Numbered from the stretch's first letter, positions 53,618 through 62,854 are shown. The stretch is DNA of 64,000 nucleotides from Candidatus Latescibacterota bacterium (GCA_020633725.1 JACKDC010000005.1:186001-250000), one strand, 5' to 3'. The notes: a model not told the origin generated them from the letters alone. A program made the numbers and translations.

Positions 53618-54328
53618 ATGGAGAACAGCGAGCAGCTCCGCGAGCTCTATCATCACGATCGGCGGCTGGCCTTCATCGAGCGCCGGCTGCAGGAGATCCC
53701 GGCCGCCCTGCGCGCCCTCGGCGAGGAGGTCGCGCGCCAGGGCGAGGTGGGCCGTCGCCGCGACGACGAGGCCGCCGAACTGGCCGAGGCCCTGCGGCGG
53801 CTCGAGCGCGAGAGCGCCGTGCTGCGCGGCGAACTCGCCCGCCTCGCCGAGCAGCAGAAGGCCGTCACCGACATGGACGCCCTGCGCGCCAGCGAGCACC
53901 AGCTCGAGCACTGCCGGGCGCGGCTCGCGACCGTCGAGGACACGCTGCTGGTCAAGCTCGAGGCGCAGGAGATCCACAGCCGCGAGGGGGCGCTGCGCGC
54001 GCGGCGCGAGGGGGAGGAGCGTTCCGCGCTGGACGACGAACGCCGCGCCCTGGACGACGAGCGCCGCGAATGCGAGCAGGAGCAGGCCGAGTCGCTGGCG
54101 GCGCGCGAGGCGCTGCTGGAGGCGATGGCCGACGCCGACGCGCGGCGCTACCGGCGCATCTTCTCCAGCCATGGACATCGCACGCTGGCCCCGCTGCGGG
54201 GCGGCGGCTGCGGAGGCTGCGGCGCGGCCCTCCCGCCGCAGGAACTCGTCGAGGTCAAATCCCAGGGCCGCGTGATCCCCTGTCAGGGATGCGGACGGCT
54301 CGTGCTGCGCGTGGAGGAGGAATCGTGA
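53618..54328 (+). CDS. Coiled-coil protein with C-terminal C4 zinc ribbon
   Basis: A 236-residue protein of the C4-type zinc-ribbon (zf-RING_7/DUF164) family. Residues ~5-175 form one long Glu/Arg/Leu-rich coiled coil (LRRLERESAVLRGELARLAE). The end holds a zinc ribbon with CGGCGAALPPQELVEV and CQGCGRLV (two CXXC pairs). The family is a suspected nucleic-acid- or ribosome-associated factor with no settled function. The stop overlaps the GTG of the RNase HI gene. Confidence 0.9.
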   Translation: MENSEQLRELYHHDRRLAFIERRLQEIPAALRALGEEVARQGEVGRRRDDEAAELAEALRRLERESAVLRGELARLAEQQKAVTDMDALRASEHQLEHCRARLATVEDTLLVKLEAQEIHSREGALRARREGEERSALDDERRALDDERRECEQEQAESLAAREALLEAMADADARRYRRIFSSHGHRTLAPLRGGGCGGCGAALPPQELVEVKSQGRVIPCQGCGRLVLRVEEES

Positions 54329-54936
54329 GCCGAGGAGCGCTGCCGCCCGACCTGCCGGCCCTGCTGGCCTACCTGCGCGGCGAACGCGCGCGGCTGGACC
54401 TGGCCCCCGATCGCCGCCGCGCGCTCGCGGACTGGCTGGCCGCGCTGGGGGGGGAGTCGCCGGCCGCCGCGGCCCCCGCGCCCACGCCGGCGCCCGCGTC
54501 CGCGCGGCAGGCCGTGGCCCCCGAGGACTGGGTCCTGCTGCACACCGACGGCGCCAGCCGCGGCAATCCGGGGCTGGCCGCCGCGGGCATCGTGATCTAC
54601 GGCCCCGGGGCGGGCGCGAATCGCCCGGAGCTGCACCGCGAGGGCGTCGCGCTGGGCGTGCTCACCAACAACCAGGCGGAGTACCGGGCCCTGCTGCTCG
54701 GCCTCGCCGCGGCCAGCCGGCTCGGCGCGCGACGCGTGGAGCTGGCCATGGACAGCGAGCTGATCGTCCGGCAGCTCGAGGGCCGCTACAAGGTGAAGAA
54801 CGCGGGACTCAAGCCGCTCTACGAGGAGGCGCGGCTCGCGCTGACGCGATTCGTGGCCTGGCGCGCGCGCCACGTGCCGCGCGCGGAAAACGCCGTGGCC
54901 GATGCCCTTGCGAACGAGGCGCTCGACTCCCTATAA
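54325..54936 (+). CDS. rnhA: RNase HI-family ribonuclease
   Basis: A 203-residue protein starting at GTG 54325. Residues ~1-60 form an N-terminal extension with a Pro/Ala linker. Residues ~68-203 are a type I RNase H fold with the catalytic residues in LLHTDGASRGNPGLAAAGIV (Asp), NNQAEYRALLLGLAAA (Glu), LAMDSELIVRQLEGRYKVKN (Asp) and VPRAENAVADALANEAL (Asp). It degrades RNA in RNA-DNA hybrids. The adjacent zinc-ribbon gene is a common partner. Confidence 0.92.
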   Translation: MSRGALPPDLPALLAYLRGERARLDLAPDRRRALADWLAALGGESPAAAAPAPTPAPASARQAVAPEDWVLLHTDGASRGNPGLAAAGIVIYGPGAGANRPELHREGVALGVLTNNQAEYRALLLGLAAASRLGARRVELAMDSELIVRQLEGRYKVKNAGLKPLYEEARLALTRFVAWRARHVPRAENAVADALANEALDSL

Positions 54937-54937
54937 T
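54908..54937 (+). promoter_or_regulatory. Promoter of RNase P RNA
   Basis: TTGCGA (54908-54913), 18-base spacer, consensus TATAAT (54932-54937), embedded in and just after the end of rnhA. The RNA starts about six bases on. Confidence 0.75.
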
Positions 54938-54941
54938 CGCC

Positions 54942-55306
54942 GCGGAAGCGAGCCGGATGGCCGCGGATTCTCGAATCCGAGGAAAGTCCGGGCTCCGCAG
55001 GGCAGGGTGCTGGGTAACTCCCAGGGGAAGCGATTCCACGGAAAGTGCCACAGAAAACAAACCGCCACCGCGCCTCGCGGCGTGGGGGTAAGGGTGAAAA
55101 GGTGAGGTAAGAGCTCACCGGGCGGCCGGCGACGGACGCCGCATGGCAAACCCCACCCGGAGCAAGACCAAATAGGGGAAGAGAGGCGGCCCGTCTCGCT
55201 CGATTCCCGGGTAGGTTGCTCGAGGCCGTCGGCAACGGCGGTCCTAGATAAATGGCCATCACTCCCTTCGGGGAGGACAGAACCCGGCTTACAGGTTCGC
55301 TTCCGC
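54942..55306 (+). ncRNA. rnpB: RNase P RNA, bacterial type A
   Basis: The catalytic RNA that matures tRNA 5' ends. It is recognisable by GAGGAAAGTCCGGGCTCC, AGGGCAGGGTGCTGGGTAAC, ACAGAAA, GTAAGAGCTCACCGG, GCAAACCCCACCCGGAGCAA with GACCAAATAGG, AGATAAATGGCCATC and ACAGAACCCGGCTTACAGG. The 5' arm GCGGAAGCGAGCC pairs with GGTTCGCTTCCGC at the 3' end (P1), which sets the limits, and TTTT follows at 55307-55310. The long reading frame across its 3' half is spurious. Confidence 0.96.
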
Positions 55307-55338
55307 TTTTCGTTCGGGCGCCGTCAGCAGGAGGACGC

Positions 55339-57108
55339 GTGCAGCACGCCCCAGCCCCCAGCATCCGCCTCCGCGAGGCGCCCTCCGCGGACGAGCGCGC
55401 GCGGCTGGCCCGTGAGCTGTCCCTGCCACCGGCGGTGGCGGCGCTGGCCTGGCAGCGCGGAGTGCGCGGCGCGGACGACTGGCGCGGCTGGCTGGGCAGC
55501 GATCCCGCCGCGCAGCACGATCCCTACCTCCTCCCCGACATGGACCTCGCCGTCGACCGCCTCCGCTTCGCGCGCGAGCACGGCCAGCGCGTGCTGGTCC
55601 ACGGGGACTACGACGTGGACGGCCTCACCGGCGCCGCCCTGCTCAGCCGGGCGCTGCGCGGTCTGGGCTTCGATGCGGACGCCTTCGTCCCGCACCGCGA
55701 GCGCGACGGCTACGGCCTCTCGGCCCGCGCCCTCGACCGCGCCGTCGAGGCCGGCTGCAGCCTGGTGGTCACGGTGGACTGCGGGTCGTCGGAGGGCGAG
55801 ATCATCGAGTCCCTGGCCGAGCGTGGCGTGGACACCGTGGTCACGGACCACCATCTGGCCACCGCGCTGCCCGAGGCGCTGGCCTTCGTCAGCCCAATGC
55901 GCGCGGACAGTCGCTATCCCTTCCCCGCGCTCAGCGGCAGCGCGCTGGCCTACAAGCTGGCGCGGGCGCTCTGCGAGGCGCTGGGACGTCCGCTGGCGGG
56001 CGACCAGTGGCTGGACTACGCGGCGCTCGGCACGGTGGCCGACGTCATGCCGCTCACCGGCGAGAATCGCCTGCTGGTGAGCGCGGGACTGCGCGAGATG
56101 AGCCGCCGCCTCACCGCGCGGCCCGGCTCCACCGCCGACCGGAGCCCGGTCTGGCGCGTCATGGCCCGCACCGCCGGCCTGCAGAGCGGTGAGCTGAGCG
56201 CGCAGGATCTGGCCTTCCGCTTCGCGCCGCGGCTGAACGCCCCGGGCCGCATGGGCAGCGCGCGGCTGTCGCTGCAGCTGCTGGTCAGCGAGGACGCCCA
56301 GGAGGCCGCACAGCTGGCGGCCCAGGTGGAGGCCACGAACGAGGAGCGGCGCGAGCGCGAAGCGTCGATCACCGCGTCCGCGCGGGAGCGCGCGCTGGCC
56401 CGCCTCGAGCGCGCGCGGGTGGAGGGCGAGGCCCTCGGCGCGCTGGCGCTCGCCGACGCCGACTGGCACCCCGGCGTGCTGGGCATCTCCGCCGCGCGAC
56501 TGGCGGACGAGTTCGCCCGCCCCGTCCTGCTCGCGGGCGTCGACGCCGACGGCAGCGCGCGCGGCTCCGGCCGCGGACCCGAAGGGCAGGACCTCAAGGC
56601 GCTGCTCGACCGCTGCGCCGACGCGCTCGAGCGCTACGGCGGACATCGCCGCGCTGTGGGCTTCACCGTGCGCGCCGGCCGCTGGGACGCCTTCGCCGCC
56701 GCCCTGGAGGCCGCCGCGCCGTCGCCCGCGCCGCCGGCGCCGCTGATGGCGGACCTGGCCGTCACGGCGGGCGAGCTCGACCGCCGCTTCCTGGACGGCC
56801 TCGAACTGCTCGGCCCCTTCGGGGAGGGCAACCCCGAGCCCGTCCTCATGCTGCGCGACGCGGTGCCCCTGGAAAGCCGCGTCCTGAAGGGACAGCACCT
56901 GCGCCTCGAACTCGAGGCCCCCGGGGGCGAGCGCCTGCGCACGATCGCCTTCGGTCGCGCGTCGGACCTCGGGCCGCGCCTGCATCGCGGCGAGGCCGTG
57001 GACCTCTGCCTGCGCGTGGCGCGCGACACCTTCCAGCGCCGTCCCGGCGAGCACGGGCTGAGCCTGCAGCTGGTGGAGCTCACGCCGGCGGGGACGGCGA
57101 CGTCATGA
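55339..57108 (+). CDS. recJ: Single-stranded-DNA-specific exonuclease RecJ
   Basis: A 589-residue DHH/DHHA1 5'-3' exonuclease for recombination and repair. The GTG at 55339 is fixed by AGGAGG at 55329-55334; the frame is open upstream only through rnpB. It has the DHH-family motifs VLVHGDYDVDGLTGAALL, TVDCGSSEGE and TDHHLA, then SGSALAYKLARALCEALG and LGTVADVMPL, and a DHHA1 domain (SGRGPEGQDLKALLDRC, GGHRRAVGFTV) with a C-terminal OB fold. It overlaps rel by 4 bases. Confidence 0.96.
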   Translation: MQHAPAPSIRLREAPSADERARLARELSLPPAVAALAWQRGVRGADDWRGWLGSDPAAQHDPYLLPDMDLAVDRLRFAREHGQRVLVHGDYDVDGLTGAALLSRALRGLGFDADAFVPHRERDGYGLSARALDRAVEAGCSLVVTVDCGSSEGEIIESLAERGVDTVVTDHHLATALPEALAFVSPMRADSRYPFPALSGSALAYKLARALCEALGRPLAGDQWLDYAALGTVADVMPLTGENRLLVSAGLREMSRRLTARPGSTADRSPVWRVMARTAGLQSGELSAQDLAFRFAPRLNAPGRMGSARLSLQLLVSEDAQEAAQLAAQVEATNEERREREASITASARERALARLERARVEGEALGALALADADWHPGVLGISAARLADEFARPVLLAGVDADGSARGSGRGPEGQDLKALLDRCADALERYGGHRRAVGFTVRAGRWDAFAAALEAAAPSPAPPAPLMADLAVTAGELDRRFLDGLELLGPFGEGNPEPVLMLRDAVPLESRVLKGQHLRLELEAPGGERLRTIAFGRASDLGPRLHRGEAVDLCLRVARDTFQRRPGEHGLSLQLVELTPAGTATS

Positions 57109-59303
57109 GCGCGCGCCGCGAGGAGCAGCCGCCCCGGGATCCCGCCGCCCAGGCCGAGCTGGAGGAACTGCTCGCCACGGCGCGGCGGCTCTCGCCGCAG
57201 GTGGGCGTGGAGCTCATCGAGAAGGCGTTCTGGATGGCCCGCGAGGCCCACGCCGGCCAGCGTCGCGTTTCGGGCGAGCCCTACTTCAAGCACGTCGTGG
57301 CGGTGGCCAGCACCTGCGCCGAGCTGAATCTCGGCTCCAACGCCATCGCCGCGGCGCTGCTGCACGACACCGTGGAGGACACCGGCATCAGCGCCGAGCT
57401 GCTGCGCCAGGAGTTCAACCCCACGGTGGCGCTGCTGGTGGACGGCGTCAGCAAGATCGGCGCGCTGCGCTTCGAGAGCGCGGAACGGGCGCAGGCGGAG
57501 AACTTCCGCAAGCTGCTGCTGCACATGAGCAAGGACATCCGCATCCTGCTCATCAAGCTCGCGGACCGCCTGCACAACATGTCCACGCTCGACGTCCTGC
57601 GCCGCGACAAGCAGGAGCGGATCGCGCGCGAGACCATGGACATCTACGCGCCCCTGGCCCACCGCCTCGGCATCGGCCGGGTGAAGTGGCAGCTCGAGGA
57701 CCTGGCCTTCAAGTACCTGGAGCCCGCGGCCTACGAGCGGGTGGCGGCGGCCATGGGGATGCGGCGCGAGAGCCGCGAGGACATCATCACGGCCATGCAC
57801 GATCGCATCCAGGCCGCGATGGACGAGAACGGCATCGAGTGCGCGGTGGAGGGGCGCGCGAAGCACCTGTTCAGCGTGTGGCGCAAGATGCAGTCGCAGC
57901 ACCTCGACGCCGACGAGATCCTGGACCTGATGGCCATCCGCATCATCACCGACAGCGTGGCCGACTGCTACCACGCCCTCGGCGTGGTGCACACGCTCTT
58001 CAAGCCGTTGCCGCAGCGTTTCAAGGACTACGTCGCCACGCCCAAGCGCAACGGCTACCAGAGCCTGCACACGGCCGTGATCAACGACGACGGGCGCGTC
58101 TTCGAGATCCAGATCCGCACCTACTCCATGCACGAGATCGCCGAGTTCGGCATCGCCGCGCACTGGCGCTACAAGGCGGGCGGCATGGGGACGGAGAAGC
58201 TCGAGGACGCCGGCACCAGCCGCGAGCTGGACTTCCTGCGCACCTTCCTCGACGAGCTCAAGGGCGGCGAGTGGAGCGAGGATCCCAGCGAGTTCATGGC
58301 CCACCTGAAGATCAACCTGTTCCAGGACGGCATCTTCGTCTTCACGCCGCGGGGCGATCTGCACATCCTGCCGGTGGGGTCGACGGCGCTGGACTTCGCC
58401 TACGCCATCCACACCGCCGTGGGCGACCGCTGCATCGGCGCCAAGATCGACGGCAAGATCGTCCCCCTGCGGCGCTCGCTGGAAAGCGGCGAGGTGGTGG
58501 AGATCCTCACGCGCAAGGACGCGCGCCCGAGCCGCGACTGGCTCAACTTCGTCAAGACCAGCAAGGCCGTCAGCCGCATCAAGCGGCGTCTGCGCGAGCG
58601 CGAGCTGGTTCAGTCGCTGGAGCTGGGGCACGAGCTGCTCGAGCGCGAGTTCAGGCGCCAGCATCGCCCCGTGCCCGACGAGTCGCAGCTCGGCGAGGTG
58701 GCCGAGGCGCTGGGGGTGGAGAACGCCGAGCGGGTGGTGGAGGGCGTCGGCCGCGGCAACCTGTCGGCGGCGTCCGTGCTCAACCGCCTCTATCCGCCCG
58801 AGGAGCGCGAGGCGCCGGTCTTCGACGAGGAGCTCTCCACGAAGCTGCGCCGCGACTCCGTGCGCGGCGTGCGCGTGGAGGGCCACGGCAACATGATGAT
58901 CCGCTTCGCCGGCTGCTGCAGCCCGGTGCCCGGCGACGCCATCGTCGGCGTGGTGACGCGCGGCCGCGGCATCAGCGTGCACCGCAGCGACTGCATCAAC
59001 GTGGTGGGCAACGCCGTGCTCGAGGAGCGGCGCGTGTCGGTGGAGTGGGACGTCGGGCAGCAGGAGACCTTCCTGCTCGGCCTCGAGGTGACGGCGGAGG
59101 ACCGTCCCAACCTGCTGGTGGACATCACCGGCAAGATCGCGAAGACCAAGACCAACATCAAGAGCGGCAGCTTCGACCGCGACGAGCGCGACATGCTCAA
59201 CCACTTCCACTTCACGCTCGAGGTGAAGGACACCGAGCAGCTCGAGGAGATCGTCCGGCAGATCAAGTCCGTGCGCGGGGTGCAGGATGTGTATCGCCGC
59301 TGA
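57105..59303 (+). CDS. rel: Bifunctional (p)ppGpp synthetase/hydrolase (RelA/SpoT type)
   Basis: A 732-residue stringent-response enzyme. The hydrolase HD domain is intact (LLHDTVEDTGI, ~86). The synthetase domain has GRAKHLFSVWRKM (~249), RFKDYVATPKRNGYQSLHT (~304; the RFKD form marks bifunctional enzymes) and FEIQIRTYSMHEIAEFG. TGS, zinc-finger-like (FAGCCSPVPGDAIVG) and ACT domains complete it. The start overlaps recJ. recJ-rel-dtd order is seen in several phyla. Confidence 0.97.
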   Translation: MSARREEQPPRDPAAQAELEELLATARRLSPQVGVELIEKAFWMAREAHAGQRRVSGEPYFKHVVAVASTCAELNLGSNAIAAALLHDTVEDTGISAELLRQEFNPTVALLVDGVSKIGALRFESAERAQAENFRKLLLHMSKDIRILLIKLADRLHNMSTLDVLRRDKQERIARETMDIYAPLAHRLGIGRVKWQLEDLAFKYLEPAAYERVAAAMGMRRESREDIITAMHDRIQAAMDENGIECAVEGRAKHLFSVWRKMQSQHLDADEILDLMAIRIITDSVADCYHALGVVHTLFKPLPQRFKDYVATPKRNGYQSLHTAVINDDGRVFEIQIRTYSMHEIAEFGIAAHWRYKAGGMGTEKLEDAGTSRELDFLRTFLDELKGGEWSEDPSEFMAHLKINLFQDGIFVFTPRGDLHILPVGSTALDFAYAIHTAVGDRCIGAKIDGKIVPLRRSLESGEVVEILTRKDARPSRDWLNFVKTSKAVSRIKRRLRERELVQSLELGHELLEREFRRQHRPVPDESQLGEVAEALGVENAERVVEGVGRGNLSAASVLNRLYPPEEREAPVFDEELSTKLRRDSVRGVRVEGHGNMMIRFAGCCSPVPGDAIVGVVTRGRGISVHRSDCINVVGNAVLEERRVSVEWDVGQQETFLLGLEVTAEDRPNLLVDITGKIAKTKTNIKSGSFDRDERDMLNHFHFTLEVKDTEQLEEIVRQIKSVRGVQDVYRR

Positions 59304-59312
59304 GGAGCGCCG

Positions 59313-59780
59313 ATGCGCGTGGTGATCCAGCGCGTGAGCCGCGCCGCCGTGCGCGTGGATGGCGAGACCGTGGGCGAGATCGGCCGCGGCCTGCTGGCGC
59401 TCTGCGCGTTTCGCGAAGCCGACAGTGCTGCGTGCGTGCAGTGGATGGCCGCCAAGCTCGCCGACCTGCGCATCTTTCCCGACGACGAGGGCAAGATGAA
59501 CCGCTCCCTGCGCGAGAACGGCGGCGCCGTCCTGGCCGTCAGCCAGTTCACGCTCTACGGCGACGCGCGCAAGGGCCGCCGTCCCAGCTTCGTGGACTCC
59601 GCGCCCGCCGAACTGGCCGAGGGCCTCTACCTCGCCTTCCTCGACGCGCTCCGCGCCGAGGGCCTGCCGGTGGCCGCGGGCGTCTTCCAGGCCATGATGG
59701 CCGTGGAACTCGTGAACGACGGCCCCGTGACCCTGATCCTCGATCGCGATGCCGCGCCGCCCCCGGGGGCGACGCCGTGA
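59313..59780 (+). CDS. dtd: D-aminoacyl-tRNA deacylase
   Basis: A 155-residue DTD enzyme that removes D-amino acids (and glycine from tRNA-Ala). It begins MRVVIQRVSRAAVRVDGE, has the active-site SQFTLYGDARKGRRPSF and the cis Gly-Pro motif NDGPVTLILD near the C-terminus. The last ten residues (AAPPPGATP) encode one of the GC palindromes. It lies nine bases after rel and overlaps maf. Confidence 0.96.
   Translation: MRVVIQRVSRAAVRVDGETVGEIGRGLLALCAFREADSAACVQWMAAKLADLRIFPDDEGKMNRSLRENGGAVLAVSQFTLYGDARKGRRPSFVDSAPAELAEGLYLAFLDALRAEGLPVAAGVFQAMMAVELVNDGPVTLILDRDAAPPPGATP
59758..59771. repeat. GC palindrome, copy 1
   Basis: CGCCCCCGGGGGCG, a perfect 14-base palindrome in the last codons of dtd. 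It is the core of the element repeated at 61332, 62165, 63025, 63765 and, with one change, 63867. Confidence 0.6.
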
Positions 59781-60385
59781 ATCCCTTCGTCCCCGCCTCG
59801 CTCCAGCAGGACCTGATCCTCGCCTCGGCCAGCCCGCGCCGCCGCGCGCTGCTCGAGGGCCTGGGCTTCGCGTTCGCCGTCGAGCCCAGCGACTACCCCG
59901 AGGACGACGGCGATCTCTCCCCCGCCGGCGCCGCCCGCGCCCACGCGGCGGGCAAGGCCGAGGCCGTGGCGCTGCGGCGGCCCGGCGCGCTGGTGATCGG
60001 TGCGGACACGGTGGTCGCGCTGGACGGCGCCAGCCTCGGCAAGCCCGCCGACGCCGCGGCGGCCCGCGCGATGCTGGAGCGGCTCTCGGGCCGCGAACAC
60101 GCCGTGATCACCGGCCTCGCCCTGGTGCGCCACGAACCGGGCTGCCAGCTGCTGCGACGGCGCGTGGCCGACAGCCGCACCCAGGTGCGCTTTCGTCCGC
60201 TGGCGCCCGCGGAGATCGACGCCTACGTCGCCAGCGGCGACTGCTTCGACAAGGCCGGCGCCTATGGCATCCAGGGCCTGGCCGCGCAGTTCGTCACCGG
60301 GATCAAGGGCTGCTACTTCAACGTGATGGGACTGCCCCTGGAGCTGCTCACCCGCATGCTGCAGGACTGGACGGAGTCCCCGTGA
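59777..60385 (+). CDS. maf: Maf-family nucleoside triphosphate pyrophosphatase
   Basis: A 202-residue house-cleaning enzyme that hydrolyses modified or canonical NTPs, mostly dTTP/UTP. It starts at GTG 59777 (overlapping dtd). It has LASASPRRRALLEGLGFAF, the catalytic Asp in VIGADTVVALDGASLGKP, SGREHAVITGLALV, and DKAGAYGIQGLAAQFVTGI with NVMGLPLELL. The substrate is not deducible. Confidence 0.95.
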   Translation: MNPFVPASLQQDLILASASPRRRALLEGLGFAFAVEPSDYPEDDGDLSPAGAARAHAAGKAEAVALRRPGALVIGADTVVALDGASLGKPADAAAARAMLERLSGREHAVITGLALVRHEPGCQLLRRRVADSRTQVRFRPLAPAEIDAYVASGDCFDKAGAYGIQGLAAQFVTGIKGCYFNVMGLPLELLTRMLQDWTESP

Positions 60386-61458
60386 GCGCGTTGCCGCCGC
60401 TGCCGGCCGGGATCCCGCGCAATCTGGAGTACGCGGCGGGCCGACTGCGCGTGCTGGACCAGACGCTGCTGCCCGGCGCCCTCGAGTACCGCGATTGCGC
60501 CACGGTCGACGCGGTGGCCGAGGCGATCGCCGCGCTGCGGGTGCGCGGAGCGCCGGCCATCGGTGTGGCCGTTGCCTACGGTGTCTGCGTGGCCCTGGCT
60601 GCGGCGCTCGGGCGCGGGCCGGGGCTCGACGCCCAGGGGGCGTCTCGGGCACTGGCGCACGCGCGCGACGCGCTGGGCGCGACGCGGCCCACGGCCGTGA
60701 ATCTGTCCGCCGCGCTCGAGGCGATGCACGACGCCGAGCGCGACGCCCTGGCCGCCGGCGTCGATCCGCCCGCCTTGCTGGCAGCGCTCGAGCGCGCGGC
60801 CCTGGCCTGGCACCTCGATGATGCCGCCCGCTGCGACGCCATCGCCGCCGCCGGCGCGGCTCGTCTGCCGACCCCCGCCCGCGTGCTCACGCACTGCAAC
60901 GCGGGGCCGCTGGCGACCGGCGGCATCGGCACCGCCCTCGGGGTGCTGCTGGCCATGCACGCCGCGGGGCGCGACGTGCGGGTCTGGGCCGGGGAGACGC
61001 GCCCGCTGCTGCAGGGCGCGCGCCTCACCGTGTGGGAGCTGGGGCGGGCGGGCGTGCCGGTCACGCTGCAGGTGGACGCCGCCGGCCCCTCCCTGCTGCT
61101 CGCGCGCGAGGTCGATGCCGTGCTCGTCGGCGCCGATCGCATCGCCGCCAACGGCGACACCGCCAACAAGGTGGGGACGCTGTCACTCGCGCTCGCCGCC
61201 GCCCACGCGGGCGTGCCGTTCTACGTGGCGGCGCCGCTGAGCACCGTGGACCCGACGCTGGCCTCGGGCGCGGCGATCCCGATCGAGTCGCGGGCGGCCG
61301 GGGAGCTGCGCTTGCCGGGCGTCGCCCTCGACCCGCCCCCGGGGGCGGGGGTGCGCAATCCCGCCTTCGACGTCACGCCGGCCGCCCTGATCACGGCCTT
61401 CTTCACGGAGCGCGGAACGATCGAAGCGCCCTACGATTTCTTGGCGCCGCCCCGCTAG
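60382..61458 (+). CDS. mtnA: S-methyl-5-thioribose-1-phosphate isomerase
   Basis: A 358-residue enzyme of methionine salvage, converting methylthioribose-1-phosphate to the ribulose form. It starts at GTG 60382 overlapping maf. It has LDQTLLPGALEYRDC, VRGAPAIGVAVAYG, the catalytic Cys in THCNAGPLATGGIGTALGVL, the Asp in VGADRIAANGDTANKVGTLS, and the terminal NPAFDVTPAALITAF. A GC palindrome (61332-61349) falls in the variable loop just before NPAFD. eIF2B-like relatives are possible but the motifs fit MtnA. Confidence 0.94.
   Translation: MSALPPLPAGIPRNLEYAAGRLRVLDQTLLPGALEYRDCATVDAVAEAIAALRVRGAPAIGVAVAYGVCVALAAALGRGPGLDAQGASRALAHARDALGATRPTAVNLSAALEAMHDAERDALAAGVDPPALLAALERAALAWHLDDAARCDAIAAAGAARLPTPARVLTHCNAGPLATGGIGTALGVLLAMHAAGRDVRVWAGETRPLLQGARLTVWELGRAGVPVTLQVDAAGPSLLLAREVDAVLVGADRIAANGDTANKVGTLSLALAAAHAGVPFYVAAPLSTVDPTLASGAAIPIESRAAGELRLPGVALDPPPGAGVRNPAFDVTPAALITAFFTERGTIEAPYDFLAPPR
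61332..61349. repeat. GC palindrome, copy 2
   Basis: CCCGCCCCCGGGGGCGGG, an 18-base perfect palindrome inside mtnA, encoding PPPGAG in a loop. Confidence 0.6.
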
Positions 61459-61925
61459 CCGTTCCGCGCCGCCATCAGCCTCCGCAGCTGGAAGGCGTGA
61501 CGGAGCGGGTGCATCACCGCGTGCTCGAGCATGCTGTCGATGCAGTAGACGATTCCCCAGCGCGACTTGTGCTCCTCCCCGAAGCGTTCCTCGGGCACGT
61601 CGGCCAGCGGGGTGCGCCAGGCGCCGAGGACCTGCTCGAGGACGTCGTCCGCGGCCGCTTCGATCGCCTCGGCGGGCGGCGGCGCCGGGATCCCGGGATC
61701 GGGCAGGCCCAGCGACGCGCAGCACCAGATCATGTAGCCCCCGGCCGCACCCAGCACGTGACGGAGCAGGGTCTCCAGCGAGGCGTAGTCGGTGTCTTCG
61801 GTCTGGGGCAGCGCGAGACCGCTGGCCTTGGCCTCGCGCCACACGGCCAGGAAGTCGCGCATCTGCGCCTCGTGCAGCAGGATCATCGCCGCCGCGCCGG
61901 TGTACCGGTGGGGGGGGACGGTCAT
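61455..61925 (-). CDS. DinB-like putative metal-dependent hydrolase
   Basis: A 156-residue four-helix protein resembling the DinB/YfiT superfamily: LLRHVLGAAGGYMIWCCASL in helix 2 and MLEHAVMHPLRHAFQLRRL in the last helix, each with histidines at likely metal-ligand positions. Biochemical roles of the family vary (thiol transfer, stress). It is convergent with mtnA (4-base overlap) and its start overlaps the pirin stop, so it is co-transcribed with pirin. Confidence 0.78.
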   Translation of the reverse strand: MTVPPHRYTGAAAMILLHEAQMRDFLAVWREAKASGLALPQTEDTDYASLETLLRHVLGAAGGYMIWCCASLGLPDPGIPAPPPAEAIEAAADDVLEQVLGAWRTPLADVPEERFGEEHKSRWGIVYCIDSMLEHAVMHPLRHAFQLRRLMAARNG

Positions 61926-62854
61926 CGGGTCTCCTTGGCGTCGAGGAAGGTGCCGCGCTCGAGCTCGTCGAAGGCGCGGACCAGTTCATCCTTCGTGTTC
62001 ATCACGATGGGGCCATGCCAGGCCACCGGCTCCCGCAGCGGCGCGCCGGAGACCAGCAGAAAGCGGATGCCCTCCTCGCCGGCCTGCACGGTCACCGCGT
62101 CGCCCTGGTCGAAGAGGATCAGGGAGCGGTTGTCGGCGCGTTCGAGCGTCGGGCCCGCGGGTTGCCCGCCCCCGGGGGCGGGTGCCGTGTGTTCCGTCGG
62201 CACGGGCTGCGGCGACGAGGCGTCCCGAAAGCTGCCGCCGCCGGCGAAGACGTAGGCGAAGGCGTGATGCCCCAACGGCACCGGGAGCGTCTTGCGGCGG
62301 CCGGCCGGCACCGTCACATCGAGGTAGACCGGATCCGCGGCGATCCCCTCAACTGGGCCGCGCTTGCCCCAGAACTGGCCGCAGACCACGCGCGCGAGGG
62401 TGCCGTCGTCGTCCGTGACCTCGGGGATCTCCGGCGATCGGACCTCCTGGTAGCGCGGCGCGGTCATCTTCAGCGCGGCGGGCAGGTTCGCCCAGAGCTG
62501 GAAGCCATGCATCCTGCCCTGCGCGTCGCCCTGCGGCATCTCCTGGTGGACGATCCCGCGACCGGCGGTCATCCACTGGATGTCGCCGGCACCGATCACC
62601 CCGCGGTTGCCCATGCTGTCGCCGTGCTCCACGCTGCCCGCGAGCACGTAGGTGATGGTCTCGATCCCCCGGTGCGGGTGCCACGGGAAGCCGGCCTCGT
62701 AGTCGAGCGGGCGCTCGTTGCGAAAGTCGTCGAGTAGGAGGAAGGGGTCGAAGTCATCGGTCTGACCGAACCCGAACGCCCGGCGCAGGCGAACCCCCGC
62801 ACCCTCGATGGCGGGCCGTGCTTCGGCCATTCGCTTGACGGGACGGATGGACAT
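61922..62854 (-). CDS. Pirin-family bicupin
   Basis: A 310-residue pirin. ATG 62854 is chosen for AAGGAG eight bases upstream. The N-terminal cupin carries the Fe-binding set HPHRGIETITYVLAGSVEH and IQWMTAGRGIVHQEMP; pirin_C follows (HHAFAYVFAGGGSF). Bacterial pirins include quercetin dioxygenases and regulators. A Pro/Gly insert (~230-245) encodes a GC palindrome. Confidence 0.93.
   Translation of the reverse strand: MSIRPVKRMAEARPAIEGAGVRLRRAFGFGQTDDFDPFLLLDDFRNERPLDYEAGFPWHPHRGIETITYVLAGSVEHGDSMGNRGVIGAGDIQWMTAGRGIVHQEMPQGDAQGRMHGFQLWANLPAALKMTAPRYQEVRSPEIPEVTDDDGTLARVVCGQFWGKRGPVEGIAADPVYLDVTVPAGRRKTLPVPLGHHAFAYVFAGGGSFRDASSPQPVPTEHTAPAPGGGQPAGPTLERADNRSLILFDQGDAVTVQAGEEGIRFLLVSGAPLREPVAWHGPIVMNTKDELVRAFDELERGTFLDAKETR
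62165..62182. repeat. GC palindrome, copy 3
   Basis: CCCGCCCCCGGGGGCGGG, 18 bases, inside the pirin gene in a Pro/Gly-rich linker. Confidence 0.6.

Noticed and set aside
55252..55338. Earlier ATG start for recJ at 55252
   Set aside because: It lies inside the conserved 3' part of RNase P RNA; GTG 55339 has an AGGAGG site and matches RecJ N-termini.
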